A stretch of DNA of 64,000 nt from Limnohabitans sp. Bal53 (GCF_003063355.1 NZ_NESH01000002.1:868001-932000), one strand, 5' to 3'. Counted from the first letter of the stretch, positions 26,488-35,328 are shown. A program made the numbers and translations. Notes: a model not told the origin generated them from the sequence alone.

Positions 26488-26896
26488 GTTGACCTCCCAA
26501 AACTTTCATGAATTCAAAAACTTAGAGCTGCAAATTGATCTGAAACCCCATGTCGCAATGATGCTTGATCAGCGCCGCCTGTAAACTGGCTATTTGGCGT
26601 ATTTTATGACTATAAAATTAACTATTTACCTATTTTTTATGGTGTTTTTTATTTATTTTTGAATAAAAGTGTCATTTCAGAAGATGTTCGTCCGCTCAGT
26701 CCCACATTCCTCTGCTGGCGTAGAAGTTTTTGCCGCTCCTTGGACACGCCTGTTGCTCACTGCATGCGAAGCGAGTCCGGGCAAGGACGGGCGAACACCG
26801 GCCCTGCCGCTCAGGCTCCGTCAGTGACAGCCCCAATGCGAAGCCATCTGCTGCAAAATCGAGGGCCTTGAGACCAGAGATATCCACTTATCGCCC
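26488..26896. other. Divergent promoter region, no gene seen
   Basis: About 409 bp between the OmpA-like gene (minus) and serB (plus). The stretch 26590-26670 is very AT-rich with several TATTTTTTAT-type runs and probably contains the promoter of the adhesin operon. The segment near serB is GC-rich with no convincing reading frame or hairpin. No sigma-28 or sigma-54 site was found. Confidence 0.5.
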
Positions 26897-27613
26897 ATGA
26901 CACCTACCACCGAATACGCCCCCGGCCTGACCATTCAGGGCTTCACAGCACCCCTTGGCTTGTCACATTTCAAATTGATTGCTTTTGACATGGACTCCAC
27001 CTTGATCAACATTGAGTGTGTGGACGAGATTGCCGACGCGGCCGGACGCAAGGCCGAAGTGGCCGCCATCACAGAGGCGGCCATGCGCGGCGAGATCACC
27101 GACTTCAAAGAAAGTTTGCGGCAACGTGTGGCCTTGCTCAAGGGTGTGACGGTGGCCCACATGCAGCAGGTGCTGCAGGAGCGTCTTCAACTGAACCCGG
27201 GCGCTGCCAACTTGGTCAAGACCTGCAAGGCGGCGGGGATGAAAGTGCTCTTGGTGTCGGGTGGATTCACCTACTTCACTGACCATGTGCGCGATGTACT
27301 GGGCATCGACTGGACGCGCTCAAACGTGCTCGAAGTGGCCAATGGCGAACTCACAGGCCGTATGGTGGATCAAGCCTGGGGAGACATTTGTGACGGTGAA
27401 GAAAAGCGCAAGACCCTTTTGGAAACTTGCCTGATGATGGGTATCTCGCCCGATCAGGCTATAGCCATGGGTGACGGTGCCAACGACCTGCCCATGATGG
27501 GCGTTGCGGGTTTGTCAGTCGCTTACCACGCCAAACCGAAAGTACGCGAACAAGCGATGGTGGCGATCAATGAAGGGGGACTCGACCGACTGCTTGAAGT
27601 TGTTCGGCCCTGA
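26897..27613 (+). CDS. serB: Phosphoserine phosphatase SerB
   Basis: A 238-residue HAD-superfamily enzyme that makes L-serine from phosphoserine, the last step of serine biosynthesis. The catalytic motif FDMDSTLINIE places the nucleophile at Asp31 and acid/base at Asp33. Motif II (LLVSGGFTYFTD) and motif III/IV (AIAMGDGANDLPMMGVAG) are intact. It lacks the N-terminal ACT domains of some SerB proteins, as is usual in Burkholderiales. Its last codons form half of an inverted repeat shared with the converging DUF3820 gene. Confidence 0.95.
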   Translation: MTPTTEYAPGLTIQGFTAPLGLSHFKLIAFDMDSTLINIECVDEIADAAGRKAEVAAITEAAMRGEITDFKESLRQRVALLKGVTVAHMQQVLQERLQLNPGAANLVKTCKAAGMKVLLVSGGFTYFTDHVRDVLGIDWTRSNVLEVANGELTGRMVDQAWGDICDGEEKRKTLLETCLMMGISPDQAIAMGDGANDLPMMGVAGLSVAYHAKPKVREQAMVAINEGGLDRLLEVVRP

Positions 27614-27701
27614 CATCCTCAGCCACATCCCAGCCCAGGAGATCGGGCGATTTCCATATGAAAGTGCGTCGAAGAGCCATTGGTCGTGTCAGGGCCGAAC
27701 A
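27601..27701. repeat. 15-bp inverted repeat at two converging gene ends
   Basis: TGTTCGGCCCTGACA at 27601-27615 is repeated in perfect inverse orientation at 27687-27701, with 71 bp between. Each copy contains the last codons and stop of a converging gene (serB and the DUF3820 gene; both end Val-Arg-Pro-stop). Either mRNA that reads through could form a 15-bp stem. There is no T-tract, so it is not a standard terminator. Confidence 0.85.
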
Positions 27702-27904
27702 CGCAGCGGTTTGAGCAAATCGCTCAAACCGTTGTGGTCGATCTCCTGCATCAGCTGCAAAAGTTGACCGATTTCACCCTTGGGGAAGCCTTCACGGGCA
27801 AACCAGTTGAGGTAGTTGCCAGGCAAGTCGGCGATCAACATCCCCTTGTGTTTGCCGTAGGGCATGGGCGTGGTGACCAGTTTGACCAGGTCTTCGGGCT
27901 TCAT
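27689..27904 (-). CDS. DUF3820 family protein
   Basis: A 71-residue cytoplasmic protein. The core PMPYGKHKGMLIADLPGNYL then NWFAREGFPKGEIGQLL is the DUF3820 (putative quorum-sensing-regulated) pattern, whose function is not established. The ATG at 27904 fits the family start; a longer frame upstream has no family similarity. It is downstream of the alpha/beta hydrolase gene (10-bp gap) and converges on serB. Confidence 0.8.
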   Translation of the reverse strand: MKPEDLVKLVTTPMPYGKHKGMLIADLPGNYLNWFAREGFPKGEIGQLLQLMQEIDHNGLSDLLKPLRVRP

Positions 27905-27914
27905 GGCGCAGCCC

Positions 27915-28703
27915 TCACATTTCGCCCCACAGCCAACTGCGGACCCGGGCATGAAAAGCTTCGGGCCGCGAAATCATGACCCAATGACCACAAGGCAAGC
28001 CTTGCACCGCACTGCCAGGCTGGGCAGCGACTTTTTCCAACCATCTGACCGAATGGAACATGAAGGGTTTGCGCTCGCCATAGACAAACAAGAGCGGCAT
28101 GGGCAAATCAACGGGCGCCGCATGCTTCAAACCGCCCGCCGTACCGAACCACTGCATGGCATAGGGGTAGTTCATCTTGTGGGTGATGCGACCAGCGTCG
28201 GATGGACAGCGCAGCCACCGAGCCATGGCGCGGGTCATGCGAGTGCCCAAGCTGCCACCCAACTTCCACGCCAAGGCCAGCCAAACCTGATAGCCGAAGA
28301 CAGACAGCTTTTCTTTGAAGCCCCAGCTGCGCAACAAGGCACCCGAGTTGTGGTCCCCCACATCCACCGCCACCACGCGGGCCACCCGATCGGGGTGACG
28401 CATGGCGAATTCATAACCAAACATACAACCCCAGTCATGCAGCATCAGCGTCACAGGATGATCGGGACTGATGCGGTCAACGATCTGGCGCAGCAGCTGG
28501 CACATGTCGTCCAAGCTGGTGACCGAAGGGCCGCTTTCAAAACCGGGCAGCGTCAGTCGGGCGCAGGTGGCGCGGTCCTGCAAGGCCGCCACAGTGCCAT
28601 CCCACAGGGCGCGGGTATCGGGCCAGCCGTGCAGCATGAGGATGACTTCATCGCCCTGCCCTTGCAGCCAGACCTCGGTACCGTTGACGGTGATGGTGCT
28701 CAC
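27915..28703 (-). CDS. Alpha/beta hydrolase with Asp nucleophile
   Basis: A 262-residue alpha/beta hydrolase. The oxyanion motif is LHGWPDT (25-30) and the nucleophile elbow is LMLHDWGCMFGY with Asp90, as in epoxide hydrolases and haloalkane dehalogenases rather than Ser esterases. The catalytic His is in GHWVM near the C-terminus. The substrate cannot be told from sequence. The start ATG overlaps the stop of the aminotransferase gene (4 bp), so the two are co-translated. Confidence 0.85.
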   Translation of the reverse strand: MSTITVNGTEVWLQGQGDEVILMLHGWPDTRALWDGTVAALQDRATCARLTLPGFESGPSVTSLDDMCQLLRQIVDRISPDHPVTLMLHDWGCMFGYEFAMRHPDRVARVVAVDVGDHNSGALLRSWGFKEKLSVFGYQVWLALAWKLGGSLGTRMTRAMARWLRCPSDAGRITHKMNYPYAMQWFGTAGGLKHAAPVDLPMPLLFVYGERKPFMFHSVRWLEKVAAQPGSAVQGLPCGHWVMISRPEAFHARVRSWLWGEM

Positions 28704-29896
28704 AACGCCTTGGCCAGACGCGCCACGCCTTCGAGGATCTTGTCTTCGCCCACGGTGGCAAAGCTCAGGCGGAAGGTGGCGTGGTCGGGCTGAGCGCAGA
28801 AGAACGGCGTGCCTGGCACAAAGGCCACGCCGTTGTCGATGGCGCGTTTGGCAAACACGTTACCGTCATTCACTTTGCCACCAGCGCCTGTGAGGCGCGC
28901 CCAGACGAACAAGCCGCCCTCGGGCTGTACAAACTCGACCGCATCTCCCAATTGGCGGCGCAGCGCATCGCCCATGGTCTGAGCGCGCTTTGCGTACACA
29001 GCGCGCACTTTGTCGAGGGTGGCAGGCATGCGGCCGGCTTTCAAATACTGCGCGGCGGTGGCCTGAGCAAAGGTGCTGGTGTGCGCGTCGCTGAACTGCT
29101 TGCACATGGTGGCTTTGCCTAGCAATTCGGCTGGCGCAATCATCCAGCCCACGCGCAGACCGGGCGACAGCACTTTAGACAAAGAGCCACAATGCACCAG
29201 CAGCTCGCGGCTGCCAGGCACGCTGCTGCTCAAGGCCAGCAAGCTGGGCGGCGGTGCCTCGGCAAAATACAAATCACCATAAGGGTCGTCTTCAACGATC
29301 AGGGTCTGGTACTTGACGGCCATTTCAAGCACCTGCCTGCGGCGCTCGGCGTTGAGCAAGGCGCCGCTGGGGTTGCCAAAGGTGGGGATCAGGTACACAA
29401 ACTTTGGCTTGTGCTCGGCGATCAGCTTTTCCAGCTCGTCGGTTTTCACGCCATGGCCGTCCACCGGGGCGCTGATGAGTTCGGCCCCATACAAACGGAA
29501 GCACTGGATGGTGGCCAAAAATGTGGGGCCCTCCACGATCACCTTGTCGCCGGGGCTGATCATGGTCTTGCCGATCAAATCGAGCCCCTGCTGGCTGCCA
29601 GTGGTCACGATCAGCTGGTCTGCGGCCACATCTTTGGCGCCCTTTTGCGCCATGAAGTGGGCCAGTTGCTCGCGCAGCGGGCCAAAGCCTTCGGTGGCGC
29701 CGTATTGCAAAGCCGCACCCGGGTCTTGGCTCAGGGCCGCATTGCTCGCTTCGCGGATGCCGTCCACGTCAAACATGGCGCTGTCGGGAAAGCCGCCCGC
29801 AAAACTGATGATGCCGGGCTTGCCCAAGAGTTTGAAAAGCTCGCGGATGGCGGAGGTCTCGACGTTGTTCAGGCGGTCGGCAAATTGCAAAGGCAT
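28700..29896 (-). CDS. PLP-dependent class I/II aminotransferase
   Basis: A 398-residue fold-type I aminotransferase. The PLP lysine is Lys241 in HCGSLSKVLSPGLRVGW; other motifs are GFPDSAMF, LQYGATEGFGPLREQL, PTFGNPSG and VEDDPYGDLYF. The overall pattern is that of the 2-aminoadipate/KAT II and MocR C-domain subgroup, so 2-oxo acid amination of aromatic or aminoadipate-type substrates is likely. It is divergent from nth (66 bp between) and overlaps the downstream hydrolase gene. Confidence 0.9.
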   Translation of the reverse strand: MPLQFADRLNNVETSAIRELFKLLGKPGIISFAGGFPDSAMFDVDGIREASNAALSQDPGAALQYGATEGFGPLREQLAHFMAQKGAKDVAADQLIVTTGSQQGLDLIGKTMISPGDKVIVEGPTFLATIQCFRLYGAELISAPVDGHGVKTDELEKLIAEHKPKFVYLIPTFGNPSGALLNAERRRQVLEMAVKYQTLIVEDDPYGDLYFAEAPPPSLLALSSSVPGSRELLVHCGSLSKVLSPGLRVGWMIAPAELLGKATMCKQFSDAHTSTFAQATAAQYLKAGRMPATLDKVRAVYAKRAQTMGDALRRQLGDAVEFVQPEGGLFVWARLTGAGGKVNDGNVFAKRAIDNGVAFVPGTPFFCAQPDHATFRLSFATVGEDKILEGVARLAKAL

Positions 29897-29962
29897 GGTG
29901 TATCTTCCCGGGTTGACTTCGCCGACATTTTGCCAAGATCTGCACCCTTACTCACAACCTCC

Positions 29963-30595
29963 ATGAAACCCGCACAGATCGAATCCTTCTTTGCCACCCT
30001 GCAAGCCGCCAACCCCATGCCCGTGACCGAGCTGGAATACACCAGCGTGTTCGAGCTGCTGGCCGCCGTGCTGCTGTCGGCCCAGGCGACCGACGTGGGG
30101 GTCAACAAGGCCACGCGCCGCCTCTTCCCGGTGGCGGGCACGCCGCAAAAAATTCTGGACCTCGGCCTGGAAGGCTTGGAAAGTTACATCAAAACCATCG
30201 GCCTGTACCGCAGCAAAGCCAAGCACCTGCTGGAAACCTGCCGCATTTTGGTGGAGCAGCACGGCGGCCAGGTGCCCCGCACCCGCGAAGCTTTGGAGGC
30301 CCTGCCCGGCGTGGGGCGAAAAACGGCCAATGTGGTGCTCAACTCGGCCTTTGGCGAGGCCACCATGGCGGTCGACACGCACATCTTTCGCATGGGCAAC
30401 CGCACCGGGCTGGCCCCGGGCAAGACGCCCTTGGCTGTAGAGCTCAAACTGCTCAAACGCATTCCTGCCAAGTACTTGGTCGATGCCCACCATTGGTTGA
30501 TCCTGCACGGGCGCTATGTGTGCCAGGCCCGCAAACCGCTTTGCGGGCAATGTGCGGTGGCGGCGTTTTGCGATTTCAAGCCAAAAACACTTTGA
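29963..30595 (+). CDS. nth: Endonuclease III
   Basis: A 210-residue DNA glycosylase/AP lyase for oxidised pyrimidines. The helix-hairpin-helix (LEALPGVGRKTANVVLN) carries catalytic Lys120, and Asp138 sits in MAVDTHIFR. Four cysteines at 187, 194, 197 and 203 form the C-x6-C-x2-C-x5-C [4Fe-4S] loop. Length is normal. The ATG at 29963 is the natural start; the frame is open farther upstream by chance. A T-run at 30600-30607 follows the stop. Confidence 0.96.
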   Translation: MKPAQIESFFATLQAANPMPVTELEYTSVFELLAAVLLSAQATDVGVNKATRRLFPVAGTPQKILDLGLEGLESYIKTIGLYRSKAKHLLETCRILVEQHGGQVPRTREALEALPGVGRKTANVVLNSAFGEATMAVDTHIFRMGNRTGLAPGKTPLAVELKLLKRIPAKYLVDAHHWLILHGRYVCQARKPLCGQCAVAAFCDFKPKTL

Positions 30596-30767
30596 CCGTC
30601 TTTTTTTCTGCGGCATTTGGTTTTCGAAACACCCGAATCCACTTCAATACGCACAGTTAAAATTCAAGCCCTCTGCGCCTCGGCGCAGTCCTTGACGCGA
30701 GCGCTTGGCGCCCGTTGCCACAAGAGCCTTCGGCTCTGCTTGTCCGATTCAACACCCTCACACACCC

Positions 30768-31628
30768 ATGACGCGAGCCCTGCCGCGTGCCAGCCTTTAC
30801 AGCGCCAGCTTGGTGCGTTTTCTGACCGAAAACGCCATGCTCGCCCCTGCCCGTCAAGCTGAGGATGTTGGGCAAAAACTCGGCGACTGGCTGGATTTTC
30901 GGCAGGCCATTGCCCTGCACGGCGTGCTGAACCCTGAGACAGCCCCCCATCAACCAAGCGCCGCCACGCCGCCCCATGTGCGTCGCATGGCACTCATCGC
31001 CCCCGAAGCGCTCGCCAGGCATGTCGACAAAGTGCGTGCCCAACTGGTCGAGTCCATCACCCGGGGCGCCCCCGTAGGCTCGGGCTTGGCGCGCATCGAC
31101 ATGCCGGCCCCGGTTTTGGACGAACCCGTTGAGATCAAGACCGCCTTCGAGCCCTACCGACGCTTTATTTCCGCACACCAGCGGCAAATGGAAAGCACGC
31201 TGCGCAGCTTGCGCGCTCAGTTGCGCCTGCAGCTGAGTCAACGCGCCAGCGCAGGTCAGCCACTGGCCGCACTGGATGGAGCTTTTGAAAACATCCTCGC
31301 CGAGCGCGAAGCGGCTTTGCTGGGCAAAACCTCCAAGCTGCTCGAAAAGCGCTTTGTGCAAGCCCTCAAGGCGCACATGCAGGTTCAGGCCCAAGCCTTG
31401 GCAGTCACTCTGGCTGCCGAAACCGCCATGGCCACGGATGAGGACACTGACCCCATTGACGCCATGGCCTCAGCCCCAAACGACACCCCCAAGGCCGACC
31501 CCAGCAGCTGGCTGATGCCCTTGCGCCAAACCATTCGCCAAGCCTTGCTGGCCGAACTCGACACACGGCTGCAGCCCACCCTCGGCCTGCTCGAAGCCCT
31601 CACCTCTATCGCCACACAAAAACAATGA
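30768..31628 (+). CDS. DUF3348 protein, first gene of stator-like operon
   Basis: A 286-residue soluble protein that resembles the DUF3348 family. It has an N-terminal segment (LYSASLVRFLTENAMLAPAR, then GQKLGDWLDFRQAIALHGVL), a central helical region with FEPYRRFISAHQRQMESTLR, and a helical, possibly coiled-coil segment to residue ~215. No signal peptide, membrane span or enzyme motif is seen. The ATG at 30768 fits the family start. Its stop overlaps the next gene (ATGA), which encodes a MotA/TolQ-like protein. The role is unknown; a cytoplasmic partner of the stator is inferred from context. Confidence 0.7.
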   Translation: MTRALPRASLYSASLVRFLTENAMLAPARQAEDVGQKLGDWLDFRQAIALHGVLNPETAPHQPSAATPPHVRRMALIAPEALARHVDKVRAQLVESITRGAPVGSGLARIDMPAPVLDEPVEIKTAFEPYRRFISAHQRQMESTLRSLRAQLRLQLSQRASAGQPLAALDGAFENILAEREAALLGKTSKLLEKRFVQALKAHMQVQAQALAVTLAAETAMATDEDTDPIDAMASAPNDTPKADPSSWLMPLRQTIRQALLAELDTRLQPTLGLLEALTSIATQKQ

Positions 31629-34015
31629 AACGCTTTTCTTTTTCGATCGCATTGGGCCTGGGCGCATTGGCCCTGATTTGGGTGGCGGCGGCCGTGGCCA
31701 GCAGCCACTTTTTGGTGCTGGTCATGACGCTGATGATTGGCGCTGTTTATGGTTTTGGCGCTTGGGAACTGCACCAATACCGCGCGACCACACGCGCACT
31801 CGACCACGCCTTGGGCCTGGTGCCGGCTGATCTGGCCCGGCTGAGCGACTGGCTCGACACCTTGCCCGCGGCCTTGCAAAACCCGGTGCGCCAGCGGGTG
31901 CAAGGCGAGCGCGTGGCTCTGCCGGGCCCGGTGTTCACTCCTTACCTGGTAGGCCTGCTGGTCATGCTGGGCATGTTGGGCACTTTTTTGGGCATGGTGG
32001 TCACCCTCAACGGCGCGGTGTTTGCGCTCGAAGGCGCCAACGCCATTGCGGGTATGCGTGCCGCGTTTTCTGAACCCATCAAAGGCCTGGGCCTGGCCTT
32101 TGGCACCTCGGTCGCGGGTGTGGCCACTTCGGCCATGCTGGGCCTCATGAGCAGCCTGGCACGGCGTGAACGGGCCCTGTCTTCGCAGCAGCTGGACACC
32201 TTGGCCCACACCCAGCTGCAGCGGTTTTCGCTCGCGCACCAGCAGCAGCAAAGTTACCTGGCGCTGGAGCAGCAAGCCCAAGCCCTGCCGCAAGTGCTCC
32301 AGCAGCTGCAAGCCCTGATGAGCCAGATCGCCAGCAACACCGAACAAACCCACACCCAACTTCTGGCCAGCCAGCACAGTTTTCAGCAACAGGTACAACG
32401 TGAAGTGCACAGCGCCTACACGGGTCTCGCGCAATCGGTGGACCAATCGCTGCGCACCAGCCTTGGCCAAAGCCTGCAACTGGCCAGCGACGGCATTCGC
32501 CCCGTGGTGCAAGACACCATGGCGCAACTGGCCGAACAGGCCCAAGCCCTGAACGAGCGCTTGCTGCACAACACCCAGCAACAACTGGCCGAGGTGCACA
32601 CGCAGCTCACGGCCACCGCCGCCACGCTGGCCAACACCAGCGCCCAGACGCTGAACCTGCATGAACAAAGCAGCACCCGCATGAGCGAGCGCGTAGGCCA
32701 GACGCTGGAGGCCTTCGGCCAAAATTTCGAGCGCAGCGCACAAGCCTTGGTCGAACAAGTGGGCAGCGCCCAAACCCAGCAGCAAGCCCAACAAATCCTG
32801 GCCGACCAGCAGCGCCTGGCCAGCTGGCAAACCGCACTGCAGCGCATGGCCGATGGGCTGCAGCAGCAATGGCAAACCTCGGGCACGCAGACTCTGGCCC
32901 AGCAGCAAGCCATTTGTGACCGCTTGGACCAGACCGCCCAGGCCATTCAAGCGAACGCCCAAACGCACAGCCAACAGGCCTTGGCCGACATCACACGCTT
33001 GCACGATGAACGAGCTGCCGCCGATCAAGCACGCCTGGATGCCTGGAAGGCATCACTGGAGAGCACCGCCGCCAACCTGGGTCAACAGTGGCAAAGCGCC
33101 AGCGCGCAAACCTTGACACATCAGCAAAGCATTTGCTACACCCTGGCCCGCACCGCGCAAGACATCAGCACCCACAGCCAAACACAGGCCACCCAAACCC
33201 TGGCCGACATCACCCGTTTGCTGGCCAGCAGCGAAGCGCTGGTGCAAACACGCATAGCCGCCGAGGCGCAGTGGACCACCCAGCACAGCCAGCGCGCCGA
33301 AGAACTCTCGGCACTGCTGCGCGAGGAACTGTCGGCCCTGCGCCACGCCGAAGACGCGCGCGGGCAAGCCGCCGTGGCCCGCCTGGCGGAGTTGCAAAGC
33401 ACCGTGACGGCCCACCTGAGCACTCTGGGCACCGCCTTAGAGGCGCCCATCACCCGCCTGATCGAAACCGCCTCCGAAGCGCCCAAAGCGGCGGCCGAAG
33501 TCATTGGCCAGTTGCGCCAGGAAATCTCGGTCAGCGTGGCACGCGACAACGCCTTGCTCGAAGAGCGCACCCGCATTCTGGGCACACTCAGCACTTTGCT
33601 GGATGCGATCAACCACGCGTCAACCGAGCAACGCGGCGTGATCGACGCCCTGCTGGTGAGCAGCCAGGCCTCGCTGGCGCAAACCAGCGAGCAGTTCCAG
33701 CAACACGTCGCGCAAGAGACCGACAAATTGGGCAGCATCGCCGCACAAGTCACCGCCAGCGCGGTGGACGTCGCCAGCCTCGGCGAGAGCCTGGGCTTTG
33801 CCGTGCGGGCCTTCAGCCAGACCAATGAGCAACTCATGGCCCAACTGCAGCGCATCGAACAGGCGCTGGGCAAATCGATGACGCGCAGCGACGAGCAACT
33901 GGCCTATTACGTGGCCCAAGCCCGCGAAATCATTGACCTGAGCATCGGCAGCCAAAAAGACGTGCTCGACGCCCTGCAGCGCCGCACCGACCTGGCCAAT
34001 GAAGGAGCCGTATGA
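31625..34015 (+). CDS. DUF802 protein: MotA/TolQ/ZorA-like with long coiled coil
   Basis: A 796-residue membrane protein. Predicted spans are ~5-26, 29-47, 106-127 and 153-178. The third and fourth carry the MotA/TolQ/ExbB pattern: LVMLGMLGTFLGMVVTL with Thr120, and IKGLGLAFGTSVAGVATSAM with Thr161. Residues ~185-790 are an uninterrupted Gln/Ala-rich, mostly helical tail, expected to form a long cytoplasmic coiled coil. Two ~73-residue repeats lie at 397-542 and match the definition of DUF802. The layout is like ZorA of Zorya defence systems. It overlaps both neighbours by 4 bp. The cell function of the family is not established. Confidence 0.85.
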   Translation: MKRFSFSIALGLGALALIWVAAAVASSHFLVLVMTLMIGAVYGFGAWELHQYRATTRALDHALGLVPADLARLSDWLDTLPAALQNPVRQRVQGERVALPGPVFTPYLVGLLVMLGMLGTFLGMVVTLNGAVFALEGANAIAGMRAAFSEPIKGLGLAFGTSVAGVATSAMLGLMSSLARRERALSSQQLDTLAHTQLQRFSLAHQQQQSYLALEQQAQALPQVLQQLQALMSQIASNTEQTHTQLLASQHSFQQQVQREVHSAYTGLAQSVDQSLRTSLGQSLQLASDGIRPVVQDTMAQLAEQAQALNERLLHNTQQQLAEVHTQLTATAATLANTSAQTLNLHEQSSTRMSERVGQTLEAFGQNFERSAQALVEQVGSAQTQQQAQQILADQQRLASWQTALQRMADGLQQQWQTSGTQTLAQQQAICDRLDQTAQAIQANAQTHSQQALADITRLHDERAAADQARLDAWKASLESTAANLGQQWQSASAQTLTHQQSICYTLARTAQDISTHSQTQATQTLADITRLLASSEALVQTRIAAEAQWTTQHSQRAEELSALLREELSALRHAEDARGQAAVARLAELQSTVTAHLSTLGTALEAPITRLIETASEAPKAAAEVIGQLRQEISVSVARDNALLEERTRILGTLSTLLDAINHASTEQRGVIDALLVSSQASLAQTSEQFQQHVAQETDKLGSIAAQVTASAVDVASLGESLGFAVRAFSQTNEQLMAQLQRIEQALGKSMTRSDEQLAYYVAQAREIIDLSIGSQKDVLDALQRRTDLANEGAV
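32813..33250 (+). repeat. Tandem 219-bp coding repeat (DUF802 units)
   Basis: Residues 397-469 and 470-542 of the DUF802 protein are tandem repeats of 73 residues. Shared landmarks are RLxxWxxxLxxxAxxLxQQWQ, then QxICxxLxxTAQxI and QxLADITRL. Base-level copies start at 32813 and 33032. A weaker third unit (RIAAEAQWTTQHSQRAEEL) begins near residue 543. The 73-residue spacing suggests a periodic coiled-coil or stalk module. Confidence 0.8.
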
Positions 34016-34689
34016 TGCTGGAGCACGACGCCGACGTCGAATCCACATCGGCCACCTGGATCTCGTTTGCCGACCTGATGACCGGCCTGCTGGGCGCATT
34101 TGTGCTGCTGCTGGTGGGTGTTATGGCCGCGCAGCTGGACATGGCCTCGCAGCTGGAGGTGGAGGTGCAAAAGCGCCAAATTGAAGAGCAAAAACGGCTC
34201 TCGCTTGAGAACGCCCTGGCCATCCCGCTGGCCAGTGGCCGCATCACCCTGAACAATGGCCGCATCGGCATCAGCGGCAAATTGTTGTTCAAGCTCAACT
34301 CGGACCAACTCGAACCCGAAGGCCGACAGCTGCTCAAAAGCCTGGTGCCGCCGCTGCGCAGCTATCTGCAAACGCGTGATGAAATGCTCATGGTCAGCGG
34401 CTTCACCGACGACCGGGCGGTCACCAGCCGCAACCGCGGGTTCGCGGACAACTGGGAACTCTCGGCCCAGCGGGCCCTCACCGTCACGCGCACCTTGATC
34501 GAAGAAGGCATGCCTGCGTCCATTCTGTTCGCCGCTGCCTTTGGCCAAGAACAAGCCCTGGTGCCCAACACCAACGAACAAGCCCGGGCCCAAAACCGCC
34601 GCGTGGAAATGGCCCCGGTGCCCAAAGCCAGCAATGCGACCACAGCGGCCACACCATCGTCCGGCGCGGCCCCTAAAACTGCACCATGA
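34012..34689 (+). CDS. MotB/ZorB-like OmpA-domain stator protein
   Basis: A 225-residue protein with one N-terminal membrane span. The segment WISFADLMTGLLGAFVLLLV contains Asp21 in the same place as the proton-carrying Asp of MotB (FADLMT). A short linker leads to a C-terminal OmpA domain (~85-205) with SGFTDDRAV, NWELSAQRALTVTRTLIEEG and NRRVEM, which would bind peptidoglycan. It overlaps the DUF802 gene by 4 bp, as zorB follows zorA. Together they look like a 5:2 proton-driven unit. Flagellar MotB is longer before the OmpA domain and is not flanked by these DUFs. Confidence 0.85.
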   Translation: MMLEHDADVESTSATWISFADLMTGLLGAFVLLLVGVMAAQLDMASQLEVEVQKRQIEEQKRLSLENALAIPLASGRITLNNGRIGISGKLLFKLNSDQLEPEGRQLLKSLVPPLRSYLQTRDEMLMVSGFTDDRAVTSRNRGFADNWELSAQRALTVTRTLIEEGMPASILFAAAFGQEQALVPNTNEQARAQNRRVEMAPVPKASNATTAATPSSGAAPKTAP

Positions 34690-35324
34690 GCCACATCACG
34701 CCCTGTCCGCCTGACGCACAGCCAGCGCCCGCAGATGCGCTGAGCCTGTTGCAAACCGAAGGCGCTGCTTGGGCCGCAGAAGCGGCCCAACGCGACCCCG
34801 TGGGCTGGCATTACATCCTGGTGCTGGCCGAACGCACCCGCAGCCAAACAGGACCAGCCCAAACGCTGCTGCAGGCCAAGCTCAGCACCGCTCTGGCTCA
34901 GTTGCAGGCCAGGCTGCCTGCGCCACAGAACGCCAACACCCCCGCCCACAGCCAAGCAACAGCAAACTCATCGCCCTTGTCTGCATTGCTGCGGGACATG
35001 ACAGCACCTACGCCAGAGCGCCCCTTGAACCCAAGCGGCCATGGGCGCATGGACAAGCCGCACATCGTGGCCTTTCGCCAGCAGTTGGGCAAGATCAGTG
35101 TGCAAAAGCAAGTCACCCAAGCCATCGCCCAAGCACCCCAAAACGCCGGGCCCATCAACTCGCACTCGCTGGTGCTGCGCTCGCTGGGGCTGATGCGCGA
35201 CCTCTCGCCCGACTACCTCAACCGCTTCATGGGTTATGTGGACACGCTGTTGTTTTTGGACGCGCCACAGACGGTCAAAGCCTCGCCCAAAAAGACCGTC
35301 CCCGCGAACAAGTCAGAGCGTTGA
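34686..35324 (+). CDS. DUF2894 protein, last gene of stator-like operon
   Basis: A 212-residue soluble protein resembling the DUF2894 family. The N-terminal third has ALSLLQTEGAAWAAEAAQRD-like text and YILVLAERTRSQTGPAQ; the C-terminal part has LVLRSLGLMRDLSPDYLNRF, MGYVDTLLFLD. No catalytic motif, signal peptide or membrane span is visible. It overlaps the MotB-like gene by 4 bp. Co-conservation of DUF3348-DUF802-OmpA-DUF2894 is known from family annotations, but no function is established. Confidence 0.7.
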   Translation: MSHITPCPPDAQPAPADALSLLQTEGAAWAAEAAQRDPVGWHYILVLAERTRSQTGPAQTLLQAKLSTALAQLQARLPAPQNANTPAHSQATANSSPLSALLRDMTAPTPERPLNPSGHGRMDKPHIVAFRQQLGKISVQKQVTQAIAQAPQNAGPINSHSLVLRSLGLMRDLSPDYLNRFMGYVDTLLFLDAPQTVKASPKKTVPANKSER

Positions 35325-35328
35325 GGGC

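Noticed and set aside
31385..33028. 547-codon open frame antisense to the DUF802 gene
   Set aside because: Mirrors the Gln/Ala repeats of the real gene; no start signal or family similarity.
34012..34689. Reading the MotB-like gene as flagellar motB
   Set aside because: Neighbours are DUF families and the partner has a very long tail; flagellar motA/motB do not look like this.
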